Origin: Nocardia mangyaensis
GTDB taxonomy: Bacteria; Actinomycetota; Actinomycetes; Mycobacteriales; Mycobacteriaceae
Direction: 5' to 3'
DNA length: 64,000 nt
NCBI RefSeq assembly: GCF_001886715.1
Contig: NZ_CP018082.1
Coordinates: 2,294,001-2,358,000, forward strand
The notes below the pieces were generated by a model. It saw only the letters and a program-made list of their open reading frames with translations, made no database searches and was not told the DNA's origin. Every line of letters starts with the position of its first letter. Position 1 is the first letter of the stretch. Shown here in pieces: positions 10,639-19,774 of the stretch. The position numbers and the translations under genes are program-made.

Positions 10639-11636
10639 TCGGAGCTACACCTGCGGTGCAAGCAGTATCCGAAGACCCTGACTCCGCCACCGAATCTCCG
10701 GTTCTCGGCCGCCTTGATTCTGGACCGACCAGAGGGTGCGACGAAGGAGTGCCCGGCGGGAGGGAAGAATCGAGGCCTCAGGGCCGAGAACCCGCGGCGC
10801 CAGCCGCCAAAGACACTGTTTTCCACCTGCGGCTCACGAACTTCGAGGGGCCGTTCGATCTGCTGCTGACGTTGATCAGCTCGCGCAAACTCGATGTCAC
10901 CGAAGTCGCGTTGCATCAGGTCACCGACGAATTCATCGCCTACACCAAGGCATTGACCGCCGAGCTGGCCGAGAACACCAAGCTGCGCGCGGACAAGATC
11001 CTCGACCAGACCACCGAGTTCCTGGTCGTCGCCGCGACCTTGCTCGATCTGAAGGCGGCCCGGCTGCTGCCCGCGGGCGAGATGACCGACATCGATGACC
11101 TGGAACTGCTCGACGCCCGCGACCTGCTGTTCGCGCGCCTGCTGCAATACCGCGCGTTCAAGCAGGTCGCCGAGTTGTTCGCTGAACTGGAAGCCGCCGC
11201 GCTGCGCCGGTATCCACGCTCGGTGGCGCTCGAGGAGCAGTTCGAAGGGCTGCTGCCCGAGGTGACTCTCGGCGTCGACATCGGCGCCTTCGCCGAGATC
11301 GCGGCGGCCGCGTTCCGGCCGCGCCCGGTCGCCCAGGTCGGCCTCGGACACCTGCACATGCACACCATCTCGGTCGCCGAACAGGCCGAGCTGGTGCTGG
11401 CCCTGCTCAAGGAACGCGGACCCGGCGGGTGGACCACCTTCGCCGAACTGGTGGTCGACTGCACAGTCCCGGTGGAAATCGTCGCCAGGTTCCTGGCGTT
11501 GCTGGAGCTGTACCGCGGAAAGACGATCGCCTTCGACCAGCCCGACCCGCTCGGCCCCCTGGCGGTGAGCTGGCTCGGTGAACTCGATCCCGACGCCGAA
11601 GCGGCGGCCCTGACCTTCGAGGAGGACTACGGATGA
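10635..11636 (+). CDS. scpA: Segregation and condensation protein A
   Basis: Kleisin subunit of the SMC-ScpAB condensin, 333 residues. After a low-complexity leader of about 55 residues, the N-terminal SMC-neck-binding domain starts at FHLRLTNFEGPFDLLLTLI; the C-terminal winged helix (FAELVVDCTVPVEIVARFLALLELYR) binds the SMC head. GTG 10635 overlaps the parA stop (GTGA). The long leader may be mis-started: the conserved fold only begins near 10815, but the coupled GTG is the best-placed start. scpB follows with an ATGA overlap. Confidence 0.92.
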   Translation: MIGATPAVQAVSEDPDSATESPVLGRLDSGPTRGCDEGVPGGREESRPQGREPAAPAAKDTVFHLRLTNFEGPFDLLLTLISSRKLDVTEVALHQVTDEFIAYTKALTAELAENTKLRADKILDQTTEFLVVAATLLDLKAARLLPAGEMTDIDDLELLDARDLLFARLLQYRAFKQVAELFAELEAAALRRYPRSVALEEQFEGLLPEVTLGVDIGAFAEIAAAAFRPRPVAQVGLGHLHMHTISVAEQAELVLALLKERGPGGWTTFAELVVDCTVPVEIVARFLALLELYRGKTIAFDQPDPLGPLAVSWLGELDPDAEAAALTFEEDYG

Positions 11637-12289
11637 CCGAGGCAGTGTCGGAGTTCACTCCGGAGCCGCTCGACGACCCGGAACTGCGCTCCGCGCTCGA
11701 GGCGATGTTGCTCGTCGTCGATGCTCCGGCGCCGGTAGAGCAGCTGGCGGCGGCCCTGGACGACAGCGGCGAGCGGGTGGAGGACACCCTGCGGGCGATG
11801 TCGGCCGAACTGTCCGCGCGTGGTAGCGGCATCGACCTGCGTTTCGTCGGTGACGGGTGGCGCTTCTATACTCGACAGGAGTACGCGCCCTATGTCGAGC
11901 GTGTGCTGCTCGACGGGGCCCGGACGAAACTGACCCGGGCCGCCTTGGAAACCTTGGCGGTGGTGGCCTACCGCCAGCCGGTGACCCGCACCAGGGTCAG
12001 CGCGGTCCGCGGGGTGAACGTCGACGGAGTGATGCGCACGCTGTTGGCCAGGGGCTTGATCGCGGAAGCGGGTCAGGACCCGGAAACCAATGGCACGTTG
12101 TACCGCACCACCGAGTTGTTCCTCGAACGGATCGGGCTCGCCTCACTCGGCGACCTGCCTCCGCTGGCGCCGCTGCTTCCCGGCGTCGACCTGATCGACG
12201 AGATCAGCGAGAGCCTGGACACCGATCCCCGGTTCACCAGGGGTAAGAAACCCGCCGAGTCCGACATGGACCTCGGCACCGACGATTGA
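11633..12289 (+). CDS. scpB: Segregation and condensation protein B
   Basis: 218 residues with two winged-helix domains characteristic of ScpB: LRSALEAMLLVVDAPAPVEQL in the first, and LETLAVVAYRQPVTRTRVSAVRGVNVDGVMRTLLARGLI in the second. It dimerises and binds ScpA in the condensin complex. ATG 11633 overlaps the scpA stop. The C-terminal 30 residues are acidic and variable. Part of the parA-scpA-scpB-rluB-cmk-der operon. Confidence 0.94.
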   Translation: MTEAVSEFTPEPLDDPELRSALEAMLLVVDAPAPVEQLAAALDDSGERVEDTLRAMSAELSARGSGIDLRFVGDGWRFYTRQEYAPYVERVLLDGARTKLTRAALETLAVVAYRQPVTRTRVSAVRGVNVDGVMRTLLARGLIAEAGQDPETNGTLYRTTELFLERIGLASLGDLPPLAPLLPGVDLIDEISESLDTDPRFTRGKKPAESDMDLGTDD

Positions 12290-12297
12290 CAGGACAG

Positions 12298-13662
12298 ATG
12301 AATAATTCCGCTCGCCGAGATGGCACACCGGACCGAAGAAAACGCAGCGACCAGCCCCGTAGTGGCGCGAACCGAACCGCGGCTCCCCGCGGCGGCAGTG
12401 CGCGCACCGGTCAGGCGGGTTCCCGTGGTGAGGCCTCCGGCCGCCGCGGCACCAGCGCGGGTGGCTTCCAGCGCAGTGATGACACCGGCCGTCGCGGTAC
12501 CTCTACCGGCGGATATCAGCGTGATGGCGAGTCGGCGGGCCGCCGCGGTGGTTCTGCCGGTGGCTACCAGCCGCGCGGCGGTTCCGCCGGTGGTCAGCGT
12601 GACGGTGCGCCCGCGCGCCGTGGCTCCGCGGGTGGCTACCAGCGCGAGGGCGCACCGACCGGCCGACGGGACGGTTCCGGCGGTGGTTACCCGCGTGACG
12701 ATGCCGAGCGCGGTGGTTACCCGCGCGGTGCCGGTGCGGGGCAGCGCGGTGGCGCACCGCGCGCGGGTGCGACGGCCCGGCCGGCCACCACGCAGGCGCC
12801 CGCGGCTCGCAAGAAGACCGCCAAGCCGCAACGCAAGGTGGTCGCGCCGACCATCCTGAACAACGCCAAGCCCGCGCGGCACCAGCACGCCGACGCCACC
12901 GAGGGCCCGAAGAAGCTGCCCTGGGGCGAAGGCGAACGGCTGCAGAAGGTCCTCGCCAAGGCCGGAGTGGCCTCGCGCCGCGCGGCCGAGGACATGATCG
13001 CGGCCGGTCGCGTCGAGGTCGACGGCAAGATCGTGCGCGAGCAGGGTCTGCGCGTGGATCCGGAGAACGCGGTCGTGCGCGTCGACGGCACTCGTGTCGT
13101 CGTCCGCGACGAACTCGTGCACCTGGTGCTGAACAAGCCCAAGGGTTGGCAGTCCACCATGTCCGACGATCTCGGTCGACCCTGTGTCGGCGATATCGTC
13201 GCCGAGCGCATCGCCGCCGGTCAGCGCCTGTTCCACGTGGGTCGTCTCGATGCCGACACCGAGGGTCTGCTGCTGCTCACCAATGACGGTGAGATGGCGC
13301 ATCGGCTGATGCACCCTTCCTTCGAGGTGCCCAAGACCTACCTGGCCACCGTGCACGGTGAGGTGAACTACCGGCTCGTCGCCAAGCGGTTCCGCGAGGG
13401 AGTCGAGCTCGAGGACGGCCCCGCCAAGGTCGACAAGTTCACCATGCTCGAGGCCTACGAGGGCCGCTCGCTGGTCAAGCTCGTGTTGCACGAGGGCCGC
13501 AAGCACATCGTGCGTAGGCTCCTCGACGAGGTCGGCCACCCGGTGATCCGGTTGGTGCGTACCCACCTCGGCCCGGTGGCGCTGGGTGATCAGCGTCCCG
13601 GCACGCTGCGCGTGCTCGGCCGTGACGAGATCGGCAAACTCTACGAGGCGGTGCAGCTGTGA
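12298..13662 (+). CDS. rluB: 23S rRNA pseudouridine synthase RluB-type with long Gly/Arg-rich N-terminal tail
   Basis: Residues from about 213 form the enzyme: S4 RNA-binding domain ([21 protein letters not shown]), then the RsuA/RluB catalytic domain with the Asp in [16 protein letters not shown] near 317 and [19 protein letters not shown]. It would isomerise a uridine in 23S rRNA helix 90 or a related site. The first 200 residues are disordered, rich in Gly, Arg, Ser and Tyr, with repeated GRRG and SAGGYQ units, about twice the normal protein length. ATG 12298 has AGGA 3 nt upstream; a TTG at 12286 overlapping the scpB stop is an alternative. cmk overlaps its 3' end by 4 nt. Confidence 0.9.
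   Translation: MNNSARRDGTPDRRKRSDQPRSGANRTAAPRGGSARTGQAGSRGEASGRRGTSAGGFQRSDDTGRRGTSTGGYQRDGESAGRRGGSAGGYQPRGGSAGGQRDGAPARRGSAGGYQREGAPTGRRDGSGGGYPRDDAERGGYPRGAGAGQRGGAPRAGATARPATTQAPAARKKTAKPQRKVVAPTILNNAKPARHQHADATEGPKKLPWGEGERLQKVLAKAGVASRRAAEDMIAAGRVEVDGKIVREQGLRVDPENAVVRVDGTRVVVRDELVHLVLNKPKGWQSTMSDDLGRPCVGDIVAERIAAGQRLFHVGRLDADTEGLLLLTNDGEMAHRLMHPSFEVPKTYLATVHGEVNYRLVAKRFREGVELEDGPAKVDKFTMLEAYEGRSLVKLVLHEGRKHIVRRLLDEVGHPVIRLVRTHLGPVALGDQRPGTLRVLGRDEIGKLYEAVQL
12430..12745 (+). repeat. In-gene repeats encoding [10 protein letters not shown] units in rluB
   Basis: Imperfect repeats inside the coding sequence produce the units [48 protein letters not shown], then GGGYPRDD and GGYPRG. Unit length varies (about 12-20 codons). 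These are coding repeats in frame with the downstream enzyme, not a CRISPR or an intergenic array. Confidence 0.8.
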
Positions 13663-14405
13663 ACGGAGTGGATTTCTCGGTGGCGTTGTCCGGCGACCGG
13701 TTGACCGGTGACAGTGCGCTCGTCGTGGCCATGGACGGCCCGTCCGGCACCGGCAAGTCCAGTGTGTCGCGTCGGCTGGCGGCCCGCCTGGGCGCCCGCT
13801 ACCTCGACACCGGCGCCATGTACCGGGTCGCGACCCTGCGGGTGCTGCGCGCGGGCGTCGACCTGACCGATCCGGCGGCGATCGCCGACACGGTTGCGGC
13901 ACTGCCGCTGTCGATCGGCACCGATCCCAGCCACGAGGTGGTCGAGCTCGACGGTGACGACGTGTCCGCGGAGATCCGTGGCGATGCCGTCACCAAGGCG
14001 GTCTCGGCCGTCTCCGCGGTGGGGCCGGTGCGCGAGCAGCTCGTCGCGCTGCAGCGCGAGATCGCCGCGGTGTCCGGACGGATCGTGGTCGAAGGCCGCG
14101 ACATCGGCACCGTCGTGCTCACCGACGCCGACGCCAAGATCTATCTCACCGCGTCGGCTCAGGCGCGTGCGCAGCGACGCAACGCCCAGAACATCCGCGA
14201 GGGCCGCGGCGACGACTACCAGGCCGTTCTGGCCGACGTGCAGCGTCGCGACACCCTCGACTCCACCCGCACGGTGTCGCCGCTGCGCCCCGCCGACGAC
14301 GCGGTGCTCGTCGACACCAGCGAACTGACGCTGGACCAGACCATCGACGAGCTGTATCGCGTGGTGGCCCAGCAGCTCTCGGCCACGACAGGAGGGTCGC
14401 GATGA
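13659..14405 (+). CDS. cmk: Cytidylate kinase
   Basis: Phosphorylates CMP/dCMP to the diphosphates. 248 residues with P-loop [17 protein letters not shown] near residues 27-42, [11 protein letters not shown] (substrate and Mg binding), [11 protein letters not shown] near 145 and the lid arginines [13 protein letters not shown] 13659 overlaps the rluB stop, and the der gene overlaps its own stop (ATGA). Conserved position between rluB and der supports the call. Confidence 0.96.
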   Translation: MNGVDFSVALSGDRLTGDSALVVAMDGPSGTGKSSVSRRLAARLGARYLDTGAMYRVATLRVLRAGVDLTDPAAIADTVAALPLSIGTDPSHEVVELDGDDVSAEIRGDAVTKAVSAVSAVGPVREQLVALQREIAAVSGRIVVEGRDIGTVVLTDADAKIYLTASAQARAQRRNAQNIREGRGDDYQAVLADVQRRDTLDSTRTVSPLRPADDAVLVDTSELTLDQTIDELYRVVAQQLSATTGGSR

Positions 14406-15817
14406 CCGAAGAGGTACTCGCAGGCGACGGCATCTGGACCGACGAGTCCGAGTGGGAGCTCACCGACCTCGACGGTGAGCTCGACGGCGAGGAGCACCTC
14501 GTCATGCCGACACTGGCCGTGGTCGGGCGCCCCAACGTGGGTAAGTCGACCCTGGTCAACCGCATTCTCGGGCGGCGCGAAGCCGTCGTCGAGGACGTTC
14601 CCGGCGTCACCCGTGACCGCATCTCGTACGAGGCCAACTGGTCCGGGCGCCGCTTCCTGGTGCAGGACACCGGCGGCTGGGAGCCCGACGCCAAGGGCCT
14701 GCAGCAGCATGTGGCCCGGCAGGCCGAGGTGGCGATGGCGACCGCCGACGCGATCTTGCTGGTCGTCGACGCCACCGTCGGCGCCACCGCGACCGACGAG
14801 GCCGCGGTGCGCAAGCTGCGCCGCTCCAAGATCCCGGTGATCCTGGTGGCCAACAAGGTCGACGATCAGAAGGTCGAACACGAGGCGTCGAGCCTGTGGT
14901 CGCTTGGTCTCGGGGAACCGCGGATGGTCTCGGCCGCCCACGGCCGTGGCACCGGTGACCTGCTCGACGACGTGCTCGCCTCCTTGCCCGAGACTCCGCG
15001 CGAAGGCACCGGCGGCGCCGGTCCGCGGCGGGTGGCGTTGGTCGGTAAGCCGAATGTCGGCAAGTCCAGTCTGCTCAACAAGCTCGCCGGTGACGAGCGG
15101 TCGGTGGTTCACGACGTCGCGGGCACCACCGTCGACCCGGTCGATTCACTGGTCGAACTGGGTGGCAAGACCTGGAAGTTCGTCGACACCGCCGGTCTGC
15201 GGCGCAAGGTGTCCAATGCGACCGGCACCGAGTTCTATGCCTCGCTGCGGACGAAGTCCGCGCTGGAGGCTTCCGAGGTCGCGATCATGCTGATCGATGC
15301 CTCGGTGCCGATCACCGAACAGGACTTGCGGGTGATCAGCCTGGTCGCCGACTCCGGTCGCGCGCTGGTGCTGGCGTTCAACAAGTGGGATCTGGTCGAC
15401 GAGGATCGCCGCTACATGCTCGAGCGTGAGATCGATCGCGATCTGGTGCGGGTGCCGTGGGCGCAGCGGGTCAACATCTCCGCCCACACCGGTCGCGCCG
15501 TGGCGAAGCTGGTGCCGCAGATGGAGACCGCGCTCGAGTCCTGGGACAAGCGCATCTCCACCGGCCGACTCAACACCTGGCTCAAGGAAGTCATCGCGGC
15601 CACCCCGCCGCCGATGCGTGGCGGGCGCCAGCCGCGCGTCATGTTCGCCACTCAGGCAGGTACCCGCCCGCCGACCTTCGTGCTGTTCACCACCGGCTTC
15701 CTCGAGGCCGGCTACCGCCGGTTCATCGAACGCCGCCTGCGTGAGGAGTTCGGTTTCGACGGCTCGCCGGTGCGCATCTCGGTGCGCGTACGGGAGAAGA
15801 AGGACCGCAAGAAGTAG
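14402..15817 (+). CDS. der: Ribosome biogenesis GTPase Der (EngA)
   Basis: Essential GTPase in 50S subunit assembly, 471 residues. Two tandem G domains are visible: [10 protein letters not shown] near residue 45 with [11 protein letters not shown] and NKVD, then [10 protein letters not shown] near 217 with DTAGLRRK and NKWD. A C-terminal KH-like domain follows ([26 protein letters not shown]). The first 35 residues form an acidic extension common in actinobacterial Der. It is the last gene of the operon; a hairpin terminator follows within 20 bp. Confidence 0.97.
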   Translation: MTEEVLAGDGIWTDESEWELTDLDGELDGEEHLVMPTLAVVGRPNVGKSTLVNRILGRREAVVEDVPGVTRDRISYEANWSGRRFLVQDTGGWEPDAKGLQQHVARQAEVAMATADAILLVVDATVGATATDEAAVRKLRRSKIPVILVANKVDDQKVEHEASSLWSLGLGEPRMVSAAHGRGTGDLLDDVLASLPETPREGTGGAGPRRVALVGKPNVGKSSLLNKLAGDERSVVHDVAGTTVDPVDSLVELGGKTWKFVDTAGLRRKVSNATGTEFYASLRTKSALEASEVAIMLIDASVPITEQDLRVISLVADSGRALVLAFNKWDLVDEDRRYMLEREIDRDLVRVPWAQRVNISAHTGRAVAKLVPQMETALESWDKRISTGRLNTWLKEVIAATPPPMRGGRQPRVMFATQAGTRPPTFVLFTTGFLEAGYRRFIERRLREEFGFDGSPVRISVRVREKKDRKK

Positions 15818-15833
15818 GTCGAGTGCTGTGCGT

Positions 15834-15870
15834 GGGGCCCTGGCGAACATCGCCGGGGCCCTTCGTCTTT
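15834..15870 (+). terminator. Rho-independent terminator after der
   Basis: GGGCCCTGGCGA (15835-15846) pairs with TCGCCGGGGCCC (15850-15861) with one G-T wobble, 3-nt loop ACA, followed by TTCGTCTTT. It lies in the 52-bp gap before the convergent TetR gene and may serve both strands. Confidence 0.85.
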
Positions 15871-16466
15871 CAGGCGTCGAGCACGCGGTCGAGCAGGTGG
15901 TCGACGAGATCGGGTGCGCGCGCGGCGTAGTCGTCGTTGGTCAGCATGCCCTGGGCGAGGCCGCCGAGGGTGAGCAGGATGATCTCGGCGTCGGCGAGGA
16001 CGGTCAACTCGGCGGCGGCGGCGCCGCGCAGGGCGCGCAGTTGTTCGGCCACCACGCCGACGATGTAGTTCGGGGCGCCGTGGGTGTCGCCGGATTCGAC
16101 GTCGGGCCCGGTGAGCGCTGCCGCGTGAAAGATCCCGAGGATGACGGCATCTCGGCGACTCTGCGGGTCGAGGGGGAGTAGCGCGAGCAGGATCGCGCGG
16201 ACGATGTCGCGGGGGGTCGGCGCGGTCCCGAGTGTGGCGAGTGCCTCCGTGAGCCGCGCTCCCGAAGATTCGACGACGGCGCGGTGCGTGGCGAGCAGGA
16301 ACTCCCGCTTGGTGCCGAAGTAGTACTGCACCGACCGCACCGACACCCCGGCCTCCGCGGCGACCGACTGAAATGTCGCGGCCTCCAGCCCGCCTCGAGC
16401 GATGACCCGGCGCGCGGCTCCGGTGATTGCTCTGCGCCGTTCCTCGTGATCGGCCAAACGCGGCAC
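15870..16466 (-). CDS. TetR/AcrR family transcriptional regulator
   Basis: 198 residues. N-terminal HTH: RRRAITGAARRVIARGGLEAATFQSVAAEAGVSVRSVQYYFGTKREFL, then a helical ligand domain. A longer frame starts at 16508, but GTG 16466 is chosen because GAAGGAGG lies 5 nt before it. It is divergent from the alpha/beta-hydrolase gene at 16568, with a direct repeat in the shared upstream region, so it most likely represses that hydrolase and itself. The ligand is unknown. Confidence 0.85.
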   Translation of the reverse strand: MPRLADHEERRRAITGAARRVIARGGLEAATFQSVAAEAGVSVRSVQYYFGTKREFLLATHRAVVESSGARLTEALATLGTAPTPRDIVRAILLALLPLDPQSRRDAVILGIFHAAALTGPDVESGDTHGAPNYIVGVVAEQLRALRGAAAAELTVLADAEIILLTLGGLAQGMLTNDDYAARAPDLVDHLLDRVLDA

Positions 16467-16508
16467 GGTGTCCTCCTTCTCTCCCGGCCTTCCCGCAAGG
16501 ATCTTCAT

Positions 16509-16546
16509 GGTACGCCCATATCACTGTTGTGGTACGGTAATATCAC
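16509..16546. promoter_or_regulatory. Direct repeat between TetR and hydrolase genes
   Basis: Two copies of GGTACG-nnn-ATATCAC (16509-16524 and 16531-16546) with a 22-bp period, about two helical turns. The second copy also contains the near-palindrome GGTAATATCACC. Probable binding site for the divergent TetR regulator, overlapping the promoters. Confidence 0.5.
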
Positions 16547-16567
16547 CAACGAGGAACAGGGGTGGTC

Positions 16568-17455
16568 ATGGCCAAGATCGGGCGATTCAAGAACGACAAG
16601 GCGCGGGTGGAGTACCTGCGTACCTATCGGGAGCTGGAGAAGGGGCTGCCGATTCCGTCGACCACGGTCGATGTCGCCACCTCGTTCGGCAGCACACACG
16701 TTCGTCGCTTCGGTGCTGGTGAGGGCCTGCCGATGGTGCTGATGCACTCCCTCGGCGGCAACAGTCTCGCCTGGAATCACGTCATCGAGGACCTGGCGCG
16801 TGATCGCGTCGTCTACGCCCCGGAGATGATCGGGACCCCTGGTCTGAGCGTGCAGTCCGCGCCGATCGACGAAACGCGCTTCGGTGCCTGGTTCGGAGAG
16901 GTTCTCGACGGTCTCGGCGTCGACCGGGTGCACCTGGTCGGGTACTCACAGGGCGGGTGGCAGGCACTGGCGATCGCCACCACCGAACAGCGCCGGCTGG
17001 CCAGCCTGACGGTGGTCGAGCCGACCGGGACGCTGACGAAGATCAAATGGTCCGTGCTGTGGACGATGCTCAAGACCGGTGCCCGCCCGACCGACAAGAA
17101 CCTGCGCAAGATGAACGCCTGGCTCAACCCCGGCGTCACCCTCACCGACGCGGAATTCGCCGGGGTGAAGGCAGCCCTGGCGTATGTCCCGGCGATCGGT
17201 TACCCGCGGATGTTCACCGATGAGCGGCTCGCGACGATCACCACGCCGACGCTCGGTCTGTTCGGCTCGGAGTCGATACCGATCGACCCGAAGCTCGCCT
17301 CCCAGCGCCTGCGCGACAACCTGGCCACCTGCGATACCGAGATCTTCGCCGGGGCCGGGCACGGCATCTTCCATCAGATCCCGAACGAGGTCACGGCCCG
17401 CATCCTCGACTTCACCCGCCGCTACGAACCGACCGACGCCCGCCGCGGCGATTAG
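16568..17455 (+). CDS. Alpha/beta hydrolase
   Basis: 295 residues. Nucleophile elbow GYSQGG near residue 127, oxyanion region HSLGGNSLAW near 60, catalytic His in GAGHGIFH near 264. The Ser nucleophile implies an esterase, lipase or C-C hydrolase rather than an epoxide hydrolase; the substrate is unknown. The N-terminal 20 residues (KIGRFKNDKARVEYLRTYRELEK) resemble an extra helix seen in actinobacterial relatives. ATG 16568 is preferred over GTG 16562 because of the spacing from AGGGG. Likely controlled by the divergent TetR. It meets the cupin gene tail to tail with a 4-bp overlap. Confidence 0.8.
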   Translation: MAKIGRFKNDKARVEYLRTYRELEKGLPIPSTTVDVATSFGSTHVRRFGAGEGLPMVLMHSLGGNSLAWNHVIEDLARDRVVYAPEMIGTPGLSVQSAPIDETRFGAWFGEVLDGLGVDRVHLVGYSQGGWQALAIATTEQRRLASLTVVEPTGTLTKIKWSVLWTMLKTGARPTDKNLRKMNAWLNPGVTLTDAEFAGVKAALAYVPAIGYPRMFTDERLATITTPTLGLFGSESIPIDPKLASQRLRDNLATCDTEIFAGAGHGIFHQIPNEVTARILDFTRRYEPTDARRGD

Positions 17456-18123
17456 GGAACGGCCCGGAAGTCGGCGAAGTCGAAGCCGGGGGCGACCACG
17501 CAGCTGACCAGCACTTCCTCGCCGCCGCAGGGCCGGGCGGCCTGCCAGGCTCCGGCGGGGACGAGGTACTGGACGTGCTGGCCGTCGTCGAGATCCGGGC
17601 CGAGGACCACGCGCTCGGCGGTGCCGGGGGCATCGCCGTCGCCACCGAGGGTGAGTTCGAGGGGGCCGCCACGGTGCCACAGCCAGAGCTCGTCGGAGCG
17701 CACCGCGTGCCAGATCGACTGTTCTCGCGCAGGGAGCAGGAACAGAATGCCGGTCGCCGCGGCCCGCGTGCCCGGATAGCCATCGGGTGTGAAAGTGTGC
17801 GCGCTGCGCCAGGTTTCGCGGAACCAGCCGCCCTCGGGGTGGGGTCGCAGTTCGAGGGTTTCCGCGGTCGGAGGTCGACGCAACAGCTCGGTGTGGTGCC
17901 CGGTGGGGCCGCGCCGAGCCCAGCGGACCTCGGTGCGGTCGCGCCGGTGCACGGCGCCGGAGCTGTCCACTGCCGGTGTGAGCACGAGAACCGTTGCGGT
18001 GGCGGGCAATCCGTCGGCTGCCAGGAGCGCTTCCCGATCACTGTCGACGAGAACGACGTGCTCACCGTCGGTCAGGAGCTGTTCGCCCGCGGACTGCCAG
18101 ACCTCGAACGTCGTGACGATCAT
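17452..18123 (-). CDS. Cupin domain protein (DUF985-like)
   Basis: 223 residues. From about residue 88 the sequence follows the DUF985 cupin pattern: ELRPHPEGGWFRETWRS, then AATGILFLLPAREQSIWHAV, DELWLWHRGGPLELTLGG, and the closing VAPGFDFADFRAVP. His and Glu residues at metal-site positions are present. The first 85 residues form a separate small domain (MIVTTFEVWQSAGEQLL) that I do not recognise and that contains Asp/Glu and RRDRTEVRW. Function unknown; relatives may be sugar-binding or epimerase-like cupins. Convergent with the hydrolase. Confidence 0.75.
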   Translation of the reverse strand: MIVTTFEVWQSAGEQLLTDGEHVVLVDSDREALLAADGLPATATVLVLTPAVDSSGAVHRRDRTEVRWARRGPTGHHTELLRRPPTAETLELRPHPEGGWFRETWRSAHTFTPDGYPGTRAAATGILFLLPAREQSIWHAVRSDELWLWHRGGPLELTLGGDGDAPGTAERVVLGPDLDDGQHVQYLVPAGAWQAARPCGGEEVLVSCVVAPGFDFADFRAVP

Positions 18124-18141
18124 CGGTCCATGCTAGATAAT
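18113..18141 (+). promoter_or_regulatory. Probable promoter of yggT, leaderless
   Basis: GTGACG (18113-18118), 17-bp spacer, GATAAT (18136-18141), then 6 nt to ATG 18148. No Shine-Dalgarno sequence precedes the ATG, so transcription probably starts at the start codon. Confidence 0.5.
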
Positions 18142-18147
18142 GCAGCG

Positions 18148-18423
18148 ATGAGCCTCATCGGTACCGTGGTCGGCTACGTGTTGACGGTCTTCCTGCTGTT
18201 GCTGATCGCCCGGTTGGTGCTGGATTGGGCCGATATTCTGGGCAAGACGCCGCAGTGGGCGGGCAAGGCCCGGTCGGTGGTCCACGCCGCGACGGAACCG
18301 GTGATCGCACCGGTGCGACGATTCCTCCCGCCGGTCCGGCTCGGCGGATCAGCGCTCGACCTGGCTTTCACCGTGGTCTTCATCGCGGTACTGATCCTGC
18401 GTTCGGTGGCGTTCAGCCTGTAG
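18148..18423 (+). CDS. YggT family small membrane protein
   Basis: 91 residues with two transmembrane segments (residues about 4-22 and 68-86) separated by the family segment TEPVIAPVRRFLPPVRLGGSALDLAF. YggT proteins are conserved in actinobacteria and cyanobacteria, usually beside cell-division genes, and are linked to membrane or septum organisation or osmotic tolerance. Here it is isolated from sepF/ftsZ, so it is probably a second copy or a relocated gene. The longer frame upstream is antisense to the cupin gene and is not used. Confidence 0.85.
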   Translation: MSLIGTVVGYVLTVFLLLLIARLVLDWADILGKTPQWAGKARSVVHAATEPVIAPVRRFLPPVRLGGSALDLAFTVVFIAVLILRSVAFSL

Positions 18424-18428
18424 CGGCG

Positions 18429-19565
18429 CTACTCGTCGGTGCCCTCGACCCGCCAGCGCGTCGTCACCGCGCGGACACACGCGGTGTCGGTGAGGGCGTC
18501 CACGGTGTCGGTGAGGGCCGATTCGCGAGCGCGGTGGGTGAGCACGATCAGGTGGGCGTCGAGGCCGTGGTGTTCCTGGCGGACGCGAGCGATGCTGACG
18601 CCGTGGTCGGCGAACACCGCGGCGACCTGGGCGAGGGCGCCCGCGTGGTCGGTGACCCGCAGATTGAGGTAATAGCGGGTGGGGGTGTCGCCGAGGGGGG
18701 CGACGGGGAGTTCGGCGTAGTAGGAGGCACGCGGGGCGCGGCCGCCGTGGACACGATTGCGGGCGGCGGTGACCAGGTCGCCGAGCAGGGCGGAAGCGGT
18801 GGCCGTGGTCGCGTCACGGCCGGAGAACATCAACTGCCCCGCACCCTCGGCCTCGACGGTCACCGCGCTGGTCGGCTCGCCGACCTGTGCGAGGGGATGC
18901 GCGACGGGGAGCAGCGCGGGATGCACACGCACCGAGATTCGTTCCTTGCCACCCTCTTCGGGCGTGAGCTGGCCACTGACCCTGGTGCAGACGGTGAGCG
19001 GGCGCAACCGCAAGGACAGCGCGTCGGTGGCCGCCAGGTCGTACGGCGTCACCGGGCCGGACTCCTCGACGTACACGTCACCGACCTCCACTCTGGTGTG
19101 GAAGGCCAGCGTCGCCAGAATCGCCGCCTGGGCACCTGCCTCGTGGGGCGTGCCGACCGGGAACACCCCGAGTACCTGGCGCACCCGATCACCGGACAGC
19201 GACTGGGTCAGTGGGCGCACCACCGGAACCCCGCCCGCCACCGCCGCTTCGAAGAACAGATCGCCACCGAATTCCGCGGCGGTCGCGGCCAACCGCGGCC
19301 CGTGTTCGGCGATCAGCGCCGTGTTCGCGGTGATCACCGACCGGCCCGCCCGCAGTGCGGCCAGCAGGGTGGGCGCCGACTCGGTGGTCTCGGTCGTGTC
19401 GACCACCAGCTCCGCCGAGGTCATCTCGCCGAGTACCAGCGCCGTCCCAGCCCGTTCGCGCAGGTCGGCCGCATTGTCACGGACGATTCGCGTGACCGTG
19501 GCCGCGAGTGGATTCGTGCCGTGCACCGTCGTGCCGAGGCCTGAACGAACGAGATTGCTGGTCAT
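18429..19565 (-). CDS. Homoserine dehydrogenase-like protein lacking catalytic segment, with ACT domain
   Basis: 378 residues against about 440 for a normal actinobacterial homoserine dehydrogenase. Recognisable parts are VITANTALIAEHG, FFEAAVAGGVPVVRPLTQSLSGDRV, and AAILATLAFHTRV, then a C-terminal ACT domain (RVTDHAGALAQVAAVFADHGVSI) from about residue 300. Oddities: the usual TANK lysine is Thr (TANT); the segment with NGTTNYIL and GYAEADP between residues 134 and 140 is absent; the position of the catalytic Lys (DAAxK) is Gln146 (HEAGAQ); the N-terminal GxGxxG is degraded. It is probably not an active enzyme but could still bind amino acid through ACT. It is divergent from aspartokinase (209-bp gap). 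Confidence 0.8.
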   Translation of the reverse strand: MTSNLVRSGLGTTVHGTNPLAATVTRIVRDNAADLRERAGTALVLGEMTSAELVVDTTETTESAPTLLAALRAGRSVITANTALIAEHGPRLAATAAEFGGDLFFEAAVAGGVPVVRPLTQSLSGDRVRQVLGVFPVGTPHEAGAQAAILATLAFHTRVEVGDVYVEESGPVTPYDLAATDALSLRLRPLTVCTRVSGQLTPEEGGKERISVRVHPALLPVAHPLAQVGEPTSAVTVEAEGAGQLMFSGRDATTATASALLGDLVTAARNRVHGGRAPRASYYAELPVAPLGDTPTRYYLNLRVTDHAGALAQVAAVFADHGVSIARVRQEHHGLDAHLIVLTHRARESALTDTVDALTDTACVRAVTTRWRVEGTDE

Positions 19566-19774
19566 GGGAATTCGCCTATCCGCCGAGAGCCGCCGAACCG
19601 GGAACCACGCGACTCGCGCCCCCCGCTCCAGCCAGTATCACGGCCGATTCGGCTCGGCGGCAGTCGTTTTCACCACGAAACTGAACAGTCGTGCCAGAAA
19701 TGCCGGGATACTCGAGATACTCGGAGGGGTCACGCGCGGATCACGCGTGGGCGAGCAGGGGAGAGGACGACGGA

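Noticed and set aside
12430..12745. Repeat array resembling a CRISPR at first sight
   Set aside because: The units are in frame, of variable length, and encode Gly/Arg-rich peptide; no constant repeat or unique spacers, no cas genes.
12073..13902. Minus-strand open frame over rluB and cmk, Ala/Thr/Gly rich
   Set aside because: Antisense of the Gly/Arg repeat region and cmk; composition is produced by the repeats.
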